A stretch of DNA of 64,000 nt, from positions 4,920,501-4,984,500 of the forward strand of contig CM072342.1 in the NCBI GenBank assembly GCA_036874045.1. Reading direction: 5' to 3'. Made by a program: the position numbers and the translations under genes. Origin of the DNA: Cymodocea nodosa (taxonomy: Eukaryota > Streptophyta > Magnoliopsida > Alismatales > Cymodoceaceae). The notes below the pieces were generated by a model. The model had not been told where the DNA came from and made no database searches. It worked only from the letters and a program-made list of their open reading frames with translations. Numbering within the stretch: the first letter of the stretch is position 1; every line of letters starts with the position of its first letter. Shown piece after piece: positions 50,801 to 56,098 of this stretch.

Positions 50801-53374
50801 ACAGAGTCTGATGATCATATATTTACTATTATTGATGGAACTGTTAGGAATGATATTGTTAACGTGAACTGTGAGGATCCTGTAGCAACTGAAGAAGAAG
50901 GGGGCCGATCTGTAGCTTCTGTGGAGGAACAACTCCAAAAAGAAATGACCATATATGAGGTATTACTCTGAGCATGTTCAATTGTGATTTAGAATACCTC
51001 ATTTTTTCTCATAATTCTTACGTATGAATGTCTCTTAACATCAAGTATATTTTTTCATTTTGAAAGTTTTTATGGGGTTGAACTTAAGCTCCTTAAAGCT
51101 GTATGGGGTATAAAATATGACATTCTTTATTCACGCAAGTATATTCATTAATTCTCTATAATACAAAAGGTACCTTCCTTGTATAGGTTTCCTTTCAAAA
51201 ATATAAAGTATAATTATGGAAAAGATCATTGGTATCTGTGGTCAAATATAAGGGTGCACATGTTTCTGTTCAAAACAATGTACCAAACCAAACCAGTGGA
51301 TTTTGTGTGGTTTGGTTTGGTTTTTAACCTTCTAGAAGACTGGTTTCATTTTTATCTGGTTTTGTTTGAAGGTGAGTTCAAAATAATGTACCAGTATGGA
51401 TTTTCTTTTCAGAAAATACTCACCTTCTCTACTCTCTTTTGTTTGCAGTAGTGTCTTTCCAATTTATTACCTAAATTTAACCATTTCCAAGATATTTGGA
51501 TAACAAATGCAGTATTTAGTTCATAACATTTAGCTAATTTATTTTTAGTTTTCAATTTGATGTGAATGTTTAAATGGATGGGTAGTAATGTTGTAAGAAA
51601 TATGTTAAAAATTATTTTATTTGTAATAAAATAGGGGTTGCACTAATTAAAAATAAGATAAGAAAAAATCAGCTTAGGTAATTTCGTCATATCCTTAGGA
51701 GACTAAAGAATATGCCAGTTAGGATAAGAAAATTAATTAATGTAGAAAAATTTTAAAAAAGTTGAAGAAATTTTGAAACTAATTAGTTAGGAATTGTAAA
51801 AAATGATTTAAATTTATTTAATTTAGTTTTAGATTTCTAGCATCTTTGCCTTTTCCCCTCATTCAAAATCAATTGTCAGGCTCCAATAGTATTAGTAGTA
51901 TTATGAAGTTTAGTTTACATGGATAATTTTGTAATTCTTACCTGTAACTTCTATACATATAGAGGTACTTTACCACGCTAATGTCCTAACCCTATTATCA
52001 ACCTAAAACAACTTTAACTCTTAGGTTTTATAATACGTGGTAATGGTAAAATTATGGAGGATATTATTCATATGATTAAAATAGGATGGATGAAGTGGAC
52101 AAATGCTTCTAGAGTATTACGTGGTAGGAAGATATTCTTAAAGTTTAAAGAAATTTTTTATAAAATTACTATTTGTTCAATTATATTTTATAGTTTAGAA
52201 TGCTAATCTGTAAAATATAACTATATGCAAAAAGTTAGTGGTATTGAAATGCGTATTGTTAAATGAATGAGTGGTAATAATATAATGGATAAACTTAAAA
52301 TGATTTTATTTGTAATAGATAAGGGATTTACATTTTCTTTTATATAAGGCTTGATATGATGCTGTCTGTAAATTTGTTTGATAGCTATTATTATAAGTGA
52401 ATTCTAATTGTGCAAGATGTTTATCCTAAGAAGCACATAAATCAATAATACAAGCCTTCAACATATTTTCTGATATTTGAATTGTTTGTTTAGATTAACC
52501 TTTAGTTTAGGGATGAAAAACAGTTCTAAATTGTAACTTTGTCTCCAAAGTTTATTGTAGACTTACCCAAAATTGTGGGGTAAATCTTGGATTTCTATCT
52601 GATGTAATAGAAACAAAATAACATGTACTTTTACAATTTCATCAATATACATTTTTGTTATCTTGTTTAACGAATGGCCAATTCCATAGGGAAGGGGATG
52701 GGCTGATTTGGTTAATATATCTATAATCACCTAGATGACATCTGTGATGTGTGGTCAACACGATCTTTTCAGGGGACATTTAGTGTGTAGTGCATGGAGT
52801 GATAATGGTGGGTAATCTTGGAAATTTGAGTGACAAGAGATGATAGATCTTGCAAGGTGGTGAGAGCCACCAGAACTTAAACGCTAAAAGCATGATTGTA
52901 AACAAAAAATCGCAATATGGAAGCTAAATTGTGGTGACGTAACATAAAATCATAAAACTGAAACAGTTACGCAATGTTATTTTAAAATGATATTTTGAAG
53001 TGTACCTAATATTTTAAACTTATATAGTGTGTGTGTGTGTTTGTAGAGTACACATTTTCGAATTCAATGACAAGTTGGCACAAAATGACTTGTAAATTTT
53101 AATTTGCAGAAATTCATCATAGGGATGCTCACTAACTTTGGCAGTATGGCTTTGGATAGGATCCATAATACACTGAAGGTGCGTTATTTATTACGACTTT
53201 ATAGACACTTAAGCATATCTGACAATTTTGTTTTGTTGACCTCAATTACAGATGTTTTGTATAGCTGAACCTTCGTATGACAAGTCCCTTCAACAGCTAG
53301 AGAGTTTCTTATCTTGTCTTGTATCAGAGGAGAAACTAGATATGAAAGATGGATTGTACTTACTTAAGCAATAG
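5870..53374 (+). CDS. APC2: Anaphase-promoting complex subunit 2 (cullin subunit)
   Basis: Exons: 5870-6079, 13545-13634, 30445-30667, 37579-37865, 38044-38115, 42406-42647, 45792-46208, 46374-46575, 46702-46816, 46939-47018, 47105-47224, 47395-47486, 47563-47644, 50777-50959, 53110-53178, 53252-53374. All have GT..AG introns and compatible phases, giving 2607 bp and 868 residues, against about 865 in Arabidopsis. 5870 is the first ATG; upstream in-frame residues lack an ATG. Residues 1-350 are the helical N-terminal stalk. A near-invariant plant block ([34 protein letters not shown]) starts exon 7. The cullin homology core is about 430-690 ([22 protein letters not shown]). The C-terminal APC2 winged-helix domain is about 790-865 ([12 protein letters not shown]). 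Family role: scaffold that holds the RING subunit APC11 in the APC/C ubiquitin ligase, driving anaphase and mitotic exit. The coding sequence looks intact; only the introns are unusual (16.8 kb for intron 2). Confidence 0.95.
6431..7250 (-). mobile_element. 5'-truncated L1-type LINE, RNase H end
   Basis: A minus-strand insertion in APC2 intron 1. The target duplication AAGTCAATTAGTA is perfect, at 6418-6430 and 7251-7263. The 3' end carries a short A run (6431-6438 as T). Translation gives the plant LINE RNase H domain: a first acidic site in [20 protein letters not shown] in the middle and VADALAKEA near the end. The domain is split between two frames (upper part down to about 6967, lower part about 6946-6614), so at least one frameshift is present. 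The usual Glu after the second strand reads Lys (AKLKAI). Only the last 820 bp of the element arrived or survive, typical of aborted target-primed reverse transcription. Confidence 0.85.
7264..7480. other. APC2 intron 1, unassigned
   Basis: Ordinary AT-rich intron sequence between the LINE and the outer inverted repeat. Nothing recognisable. Confidence 0.4.
7481..7650 (+). repeat. Left arm of diverged outer inverted repeat in APC2 intron 1
   Basis: This arm pairs with the reverse complement of about 11640-11890. Shared blocks are AAAAGTATCTTTCAAAGTAG (7514-7533, with its reverse complement near 11855-11874), TAGGAAAAAAT..TTAGAATTCAG, and TGGTGTGTTCT. The arms are clearly diverged with small gaps. 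They may be the ends of an old large element or two inverted copies of one unclassified repeat. Confidence 0.55.
7651..8755. other. APC2 intron 1, unassigned
   Basis: AT-rich noncoding sequence between the outer and inner inverted-repeat arms. It contains no open frame of note and no known transposon protein. Confidence 0.35.
9373..10510. mobile_element. TIR element flanked by TTAA
   Basis: The left end GGGGTGTTTGTGC faces the right end GCACAAACCCTCCC. TTAA stands directly outside both ends (9369-9372 and 10511-10514). Subterminal stretches are rich in GGAAATG/ATAGGAAA units on the left and their complements on the right. The 1.14 kb interior contains a GC-rich tandem array but no transposase, so it is nonautonomous. 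TTAA could be a 4-bp duplication, or a 3-bp TTA/TAA duplication next to an A or T. Confidence 0.6.
10070..10300. repeat. GC-rich tandem repeat inside the TIR element, unit about 65-75 bp
   Basis: Three to four imperfect units each contain GGGCAAGCGAC (or a variant), AAAGGAGGAAG, GACTAGGTGA and a GTGTAGGTGGGCAA block. Composition is sharply more GC-rich than the surrounding intron. Long open frames on the minus strand here are by-products of the repeat and show no conserved domain. Confidence 0.65.
11640..11890 (-). repeat. Right arm of diverged outer inverted repeat in APC2 intron 1
   Basis: Reverse-complement partner of 7481-7650, sharing ACTTTGAAAGATACTTTT, CTGAATTCTTAC next to a TTTTTTCCCTA run, and AGAACACACCA. 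About 4 kb separates the arms. Confidence 0.55.
11891..13269. other. APC2 intron 1, unassigned
   Basis: AT-rich intron sequence. A hydrophobic open frame at 12232-12492 has no recognisable family and is probably chance. Nothing else is seen. Confidence 0.35.
13270..13400 (-). mobile_element. Au-like SINE, diverged
   Basis: On the minus strand the order is an A box-like TTGCTCCAAATTGTAAG, then CCATGTGACTTAAAGGTCAC, then TTTGAATGCTAAG (B box position), and a CCTGTGGAGGTGAGG tail block. This resembles the Au SINE layout. It lies 140 bp upstream of APC2 exon 2. Confidence 0.5.
17081..18370. mobile_element. Nonautonomous TIR element carrying receptor-kinase sequence
   Basis: The left end AGGTCTGTTAGTGCACG and right end CACTAACCCCC are imperfect inverted repeats (GTTAGTG core), flanked on both sides by CTTTA (17076-17080 and 18371-18375), a likely target duplication. 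The left subterminal zone repeats a GTTCAGATGGAAAGGAAAT-like unit about five times. The right zone has complementary CCTTTCCT and GTGCACACTAAC blocks. There is no transposase. The interior holds a leucine-rich-repeat fragment (separate entry), so this looks like a Pack-type gene-capturing element. It sits within copia element A and is therefore younger than it. Confidence 0.65.
17784..18065 (+). pseudogene. Captured LRR receptor-kinase fragment (CLV1/BAM-like)
   Basis: Translation by eye gives [15 protein letters not shown], then [15 protein letters not shown], then [31 protein letters not shown]. These follow the leucine-rich-repeat consensus and the order found in CLAVATA1/BAM-type receptor kinases, where the motif [10 protein letters not shown] is characteristic. 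Relative to an intact receptor, some repeats are missing between NKLYG and ENKFT, and there is an in-frame stop and a frame change after the GEIPPE unit. No kinase domain is present. It is best read as a nonfunctional captured piece of a host gene inside a TIR element. Which receptor was the donor cannot be decided here. Confidence 0.7.
18371..19139. other. Remainder of copia A gag/leader region
   Basis: Noncoding, decayed sequence between the TIR element and the G-rich leader of element A. No readable domain. Confidence 0.35.
19140..19360. repeat. G-rich low-complexity leader of copia A
   Basis: The plus strand is dominated by GGTGG, GGTTG and GGAGG motifs. It lies between the 5' LTR remains and the gag remains of element A, the position of the untranslated leader. 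Elements B, C and F show a similar GC-biased leader. Confidence 0.5.
19914..20022 (-). repeat. Left (3') LTR of copia B
   Basis: 109 bp, TGTTTAGAAC...TACAACA, matching 30016-30124 over its full length with about 14 differences. Such a short LTR is unusual for a copia element with a complete set of domains. Confidence 0.85.
20051..20366 (-). repeat. Left (3') LTR of copia C
   Basis: 316 bp, TGTTAAGGTG...TTTCAACA. Aligns without gaps to 25342-25657; most differences are C/T or G/A, as expected of decay after cytosine methylation. Confidence 0.92.
24830..25255. repeat. Degenerate minisatellite in the leader of copia C
   Basis: GC-rich array of short variable units built around GTGAGCGATGGC and GCGTTGGTG, about 15-30 bp each, between the 5' LTR and gag. 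The open frames rich in Pro, His and Thr that it produces have no domain. A stop-poor leader minisatellite is uncommon in such elements and may reflect replication slippage. Confidence 0.65.
25342..25657 (-). repeat. Right (5') LTR of copia C
   Basis: 316 bp partner of 20051-20366. The initiator tRNA-Met primer site lies at about 25328-25340. Confidence 0.92.
30016..30124 (-). repeat. Right (5') LTR of copia B
   Basis: 109 bp partner of 19914-20022. The primer-binding site lies directly inside it at about 30004-30015. Confidence 0.85.
30125..30444 (+). other. APC2 intron 2, 3' end
   Basis: Host intron between element B and exon 3. The acceptor TTGATCAG lies directly before 30445. No other feature. 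Confidence 0.5.
31180..31870 (-). mobile_element. RTE-clade LINE reverse transcriptase fragment
   Basis: Minus-strand translation in APC2 intron 3 shows [15 protein letters not shown] at the upper end, then a decayed finger/palm region (KRIFI.FSLV), then LVLEKK-like and GLHQ motifs, and [16 protein letters not shown] at the lower end. These follow the plant RTE reverse-transcriptase order (NCTNYRGIKL ... GLHQGS ... KLKGKFYRTA). It has numerous stops and frame changes, and both ends of the element are missing. Confidence 0.65.
31871..32329. other. APC2 intron 3, unassigned
   Basis: AT-rich noncoding sequence; nothing recognisable. Confidence 0.35.
32330..32500 (+). repeat. LTR-like remnant of a small retroelement
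   Basis: Contains AATAGTCCCATATTGGTTAC, CTTGTGTAGGTTATTACG, ATGGGCTCTCCTCCCCTAC and AAGCTAGTTTTTGAGG in that order. This motif series is characteristic of the LTRs of small plant retroelements of the TRIM type. No partner LTR was found, so it is a solo or truncated copy. Confidence 0.4.
32758..32946 (-). repeat. Probable solo 5' LTR of a copia-like element
   Basis: Begins TGTTTGGGGAG, ends AAATCAACA, and is preceded on its left by AGATCTGATAACA, a plausible primer site for initiator tRNA-Met (TGTTATCAGATC on the minus strand). No second LTR or coding domain was found nearby. Confidence 0.4.
33818..35145. mobile_element. Nonautonomous TIR element inserted in copia D
   Basis: The left end GGGCCTATTTGTGCACC faces the right end GTTGCACAAACCCCTC. 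Subterminal ATGATAGGAAATG on the left and ATTTCCTTTCCTATCG on the right match the 9373-10510 element, so they belong to one family. Inside, a block at about 34590-34680 is repeated at about 34710-34800 (GGAATCAATGACT motif). No transposase. The flanking duplication is not clear. Confidence 0.6.
35905..36960. other. Unassigned sequence within copia D
   Basis: AT-rich; not recognisable as copia coding sequence. A short open frame at 36541-36762 with several Cys has no known domain. It may be a further insertion or decayed pol sequence. Confidence 0.3.
38410..38578 (+). other. Unidentified exon-like segment 1 in APC2 intron 5
   Basis: An open stretch with coding-like composition encodes [18 protein letters not shown] followed by [13 protein letters not shown] and [10 protein letters not shown]. 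It ends at a GT (ATG|GTAGAA) that could be a splice donor. It is not part of APC2, whose exons 5 and 6 join in phase without it. I do not recognise the family. Confidence 0.35.
38768..38975 (+). other. Unidentified exon-like segment 2 in APC2 intron 5
   Basis: Preceded by CTGTAATAACAG (possible acceptor) and followed by CTCAG|GTTCGT (possible donor). In between is an open frame encoding [20 protein letters not shown] and, further on, [20 protein letters not shown], with the amphipathic look of a real helical protein. It could be an exon of a gene fragment carried in by a transposon, or a cryptic exon. The splice phases of segments 1 and 2 do not match simply, so they need not belong together. 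Confidence 0.4.
39024..40070. other. APC2 intron 5, unassigned
   Basis: AT-rich noncoding sequence. A fragment near 39835-39870 repeats the AATGAAATTAATTATGCTGAGA motif found again near 40065 and, in part, near 40257, showing local duplication. Confidence 0.35.
40083..40720 (-). mobile_element. Copia 3'-end remnant with duplicated RNase H piece
   Basis: A minus-strand copia 3' end: an LTR at about 40280-40419 (140 bp, ending TCTAACA), then CTCTCTCTCAAGTTGAAG (polypurine tract on the minus strand), then the RNase H C-terminus at about 40427-40700 ([13 protein letters not shown]). A second partial copy of the same RNase H sequence lies at 40083-40235 on the other side of the LTR, about 90% alike. 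The rest of the element is absent, and it is broken. Confidence 0.65.
41215..41345 (-). mobile_element. Possible tRNA-derived SINE
   Basis: The minus strand reads AACTTGGCTTGATGGTTGAA, then TTTTTGAACGCAAGTCC (A and B box-like), and ends in a short A run (TTTTTTT on plus at 41221-41227). The pattern suggests a SINE of a family other than Au. Weak call. Confidence 0.3.
41346..42405. other. APC2 intron 5, 3' part
   Basis: AT-rich intron sequence; nothing recognisable apart from the exon 6 acceptor (GTACATAG) at its end. Confidence 0.4.
42949..44563 (-). mobile_element. Short nonautonomous LTR retroelement F
   Basis: LTR pair at 42949-43102 and 44422-44563, both starting TGTGGAAATAAGAAATGG and ending CTAACA. 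A primer site for initiator tRNA-Met (TTTTGATACCA) abuts the right LTR, and a CTCTCAAGCTAG tract (polypurine on the minus strand) abuts the left. The 1.3 kb interior has no copia domain, so it moved, if at all, with proteins from a relative. The interior includes a pyrimidine-rich tract (43640-43785) and a minus-strand open frame (about 44012-43783, [20 protein letters not shown]...) of unknown origin. LTRs differ considerably, so it is old. No clear target duplication. Confidence 0.7.
44707..44880 (-). mobile_element. Au-like SINE
   Basis: On the minus strand: GACCAAGAGGTCGTAGG then TTTGAATCTTAGGAAATAAT (B box region), a GTATGTACATTTAAATCTCC body and a GAAGCCTCGTGCACTGAG tail. The tail is the Au SINE signature. 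It lies antisense in APC2 intron 6, just beyond element F. Confidence 0.7.
44881..45791. other. APC2 intron 6, 3' part
   Basis: No recognisable repeat or gene. Ends at the exon 7 acceptor TATACAG. Confidence 0.4.
48028..50235 (-). mobile_element. Ty1-copia retroelement E, 5'-incomplete, broken
   Basis: Minus-strand element in APC2 intron 13. The left (3') LTR runs from about 48028 to 48156 and shares the ATGGATATCC block with the other short-LTR copia elements here. The next bases, CTCACACTTTCCCTCAAGC, are the polypurine tract on the minus strand. RNase H remains span about 48190-48900, reverse transcriptase about 48917-49640 ([13 protein letters not shown]..), and the integrase C-terminal/linker region about 49700-50235. 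gag, protease, most of integrase and the 5' LTR are missing. Several breaks; old. Confidence 0.75.
50236..50420. mobile_element. One-ended fragment of a TTTGTGCA-type TIR element
   Basis: GGGGTTTGTTGATC, GGAAAGGGATGGAAAG, GGTGTTTGTGCACTTAGGAAA and TTTGGAAGGAAATTC recall the subterminal repeats of the elements at 9373 and 33818. No opposite end was found. It starts where copia E ends, so its insertion or loss may have removed the rest of E. Confidence 0.4.
51573..51840 (+). mobile_element. RTE LINE C-terminal fragment
   Basis: Plus-strand translation gives [16 protein letters not shown] followed by [15 protein letters not shown], then a KSLRN-like and VKNDLNLFN stretch. This matches the end of plant RTE LINE proteins ([20 protein letters not shown] ... 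APVRR ... VRNDLKALN). It has stops in several places. It lies in APC2 intron 14. Confidence 0.6.
52036..52340 (+). mobile_element. RTE LINE reverse-transcriptase fragment
   Basis: Plus strand: [19 protein letters not shown], then [20 protein letters not shown], then [14 protein letters not shown]. This corresponds to the plant RTE segment that normally lies just upstream of the part found at 51573-51840, with a short overlap ([14 protein letters not shown] against [10 protein letters not shown]). The two pieces are thus in reversed order and must be two insertions or a rearranged copy. Confidence 0.65.
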
Positions 53375-53400
53375 TAGTCTGATTGCCAGCAATTTTTCAG

Positions 53401-53553
53401 GTAATGCCAATAGTTATATTCTGAATTTTTCTTTAATGGGCGAAGAACTGATTTGGTAGCGAACATTGACCTGAATGGCGCTCTTGCATACTTTTCATCA
53501 GATTGCCCTTTACAATACATAATTATTTTTAAAAATGAATTTGTTTATTGCAG
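53401..53553 (+). other. Possible 3' UTR intron of APC2
   Basis: The sequence reads CAATTTTTCAG|GTAATG at 53400/53401 and TTTATTGCAG at 53544-53553, a usable splice pair 26 bases after the stop codon. Because the junction would be under 50 nt from the stop, it would not be expected to trigger nonsense-mediated decay. No transcript evidence is available. Confidence 0.35.
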
Positions 53554-54839
53554 TTTCATCACCATTTTAGAATTGCTGGTTTTCCCAATCCTGCATGTTT
53601 AAATTGCTGCGGAATCTCCATACAGTTCCATCCAATCTTGTTGGTCATGAGTTACCTGATCACTCATTACGAACGTGGAATGATTCTCGTGCTGCGGGGT
53701 TTTCTGTTCTCCGACTAGAAACCCACACATTTGGGGAGTGCCATTTCTATACGAGCATGTCGGCAATGTGTTGCCTGGACTTTTGATGTCTGCACCTGTC
53801 AGTACTCCCAAGGAGCGTACTGGTGTGTATCACTAGGACAAAAGGATCATGGAAAACTTGGGAAGTCAGTTCGCACAAGAAGTTGCAAGAATGGAACCAA
53901 ATGAAGTGATATGTTCATTCATTCATCCATCTATTTATTTATTTAACCATGCGAGTTTTGAGGATCAAGAATTTATTTGTCTATGTTGGATTTCTTGTGA
54001 TATTCACCCAGGACCTTTCTTGGGCTGTCAGCTGATATCTTTCCTATTCATAACAACCTGGAGGATATGAACAATTAGGTTGTATTTATATGGAATATGT
54101 CATACTTGTCGAACCTGAAATCAAGGGATCTTGCTTCAATGTTTCATTGCGTGTAAGCACGCAAGGAAGTGGAAAAACCTTGATTTCAAGGGCTATTAGT
54201 GCTGTTTAGTAAATCATTGTGAACCACTTGCCATTGGGTTCAACTAAGTTTCTATTGATCTACCTAAAATATGTTCATGAATACCGGTTCAATCAATAGG
54301 ATAATCTTAACAAAGAAAAATCTGTGCTTGGAACTTATGGTCCCAATTTGATGATTTGATCTTGTCATTAGGCCTAAATCTTTATTTTCATCTCTATCTA
54401 CTCTCTAACTTGTATGATATTTCATCCCAATAACAGTGGTTGTGACGCGATTAATGCTTCAGTTCTAACATTTGCTTGATTGAAAACGTCTCATGTTCAT
54501 GCAACGGCATTTATGAGAAATATTTACTTATGTGTTTTGGAAAAAGTATTGAATTACTCCCAGTTACTTTTATTATCCATTTGTCATTAAGAAATCACCT
54601 CTTCAATAGCACGTTTTTGAGAACATGCAAGCAAATATATGCCAGTTTTATAAGTTATACATCGAATAATGGTTCGACTGGTTGAAATGGGACAAGTCTT
54701 CTGGTTAGCTTTTCCGGCTTTCATGGATATTGATGACATACTAGTATCCATTATGATTAAACCAAGGTAGAAGTAGCGGTTCGACAGAAACATCACAATT
54801 TAAATAAAATTAGTTTGATCGTGATATATCTGATTTTGA
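53554..54839 (+). other. APC2 3' UTR and downstream spacer
   Basis: About 53554-53900 has more balanced base composition and probably belongs to the APC2 3' UTR. A small foldback (TGAAATCAAGG at about 54117 with CCTTGATTTCA at about 54178) lies further on. No gene recognised. Confidence 0.4.
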
Positions 54840-55580
54840 AAACATCGATTTTAAAGATTTATTTGTTACATCAAAAAGTTTAAAAATTAAAGAAATAGAA
54901 AGTAAAAAAAGATAAAGAATCAGAATATCAAGAAATAATTTTAAAATTATCTGTGCCATTGTCAAAAGTTAGGAAAATTATGTAATTTAAAGTTTTGATA
55001 AATAAATTAAGTTTTAATATTAATATTATTACCTTCATAATAAATAATAAATTATTAATAATTAAGTTGATTATAATATGATAATAATTATATAAATAAT
55101 AATGTAATTATTAACATTTAATAAATAATAAATATGATATAGATATCAACATAATTATGTAAATTGAAATACAATAATTGTAATTATAATAAAAAAATAA
55201 ATAATAATGTATATAATTATATATAATAAGTATAATATGTTACTTTATAATTGTAATTATAAATATTGATATATGCTATATTACTTTATACAAATTATAA
55301 ATATTTATATATATCATATAATATTATTTTATACAAAAGATAAATATTTATATTATATAATATTTAAATAGTATAATGATATTTATTTTATGTTAACATA
55401 TAAAAAAAACTTTTGATGTTTCTCGACTTTTAAATCTTTGATAGTTTGAAAGTTGAAAATAGTTTTTATTTTAAAAGTTGAAATTTTATTTCTGATTTTC
55501 TCAAATGACATAAATACCAGGAAATCTTTGTAAAATTTTCAATTTTTAACTTTTCTGATGTTACAAACCTCACTTTTTAA
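54840..55580. mobile_element. Possible AT-rich TIR/MITE-like element
   Basis: TTTGTTACATCAAAAAGTTT at about 54866 faces the complement of TTTGTAACATCAGAAAAGTT at about 55540-55567. The two arms agree over about 27 bases with few differences. The interior is almost pure A/T (54960-55390). No coding sequence; target duplication not established. Confidence 0.4.
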
Positions 55581-56098
55581 GGTCTAAGAGAATATGAAAG
55601 GATAATTTAAAAATCACTAATGATGCAAAGAAAGATAAATTAAGTATAAGTTAAATATTTAAATGTACAGTACATACAAATTTAAAATATAATAATAACA
55701 ATTGTACACATGTTGTAAATGAATTGGCTGACATCGAGGTTGATTTTGTAAATGAAATCAATGTATGTTTAAAACTTAGTCTTGTAGGAGGTTACTACTC
55801 CATTGGAGAAAATAATGAACCTGCGCTTTTGATTTCAAAAGCGAAAGATAAGAGTAAGAATTAGAAGTAGCTGTTTCCTAAACTTTATATCTCCGTCGGT
55901 TGTGTTTCATGATTTTTGAATTCATTTTTATTTACTTCTTTCACCAAAAAAATAACTGCGTTTTAGAAAATTTTAATGTATTTTCAAAATTCAATTATTT
56001 TTTGACGATTTGAATGATATGGTCCGAGATGTCGGTAAAACCCGGCACGAGCGATTCCTCGTCGCCGGCGAGTTTCCGTTCAGAGAAGAGTGCGAAGG
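55581..56098 (+). other. Upstream region of the PPR gene
   Basis: AT-rich spacer turning GC-rich at about 56020, which should be the start of the PPR leader. No clear promoter element can be named. Confidence 0.4.

Noticed and set aside
53595-53786. A further small gene after APC2
   Set aside because: The open frame is short, lacks a recognisable domain and lies where the APC2 3' UTR is expected.
56090-56098. PPR start three codons upstream
   Set aside because: The codon at 56090 is GTG; the first ATG is at 56099.
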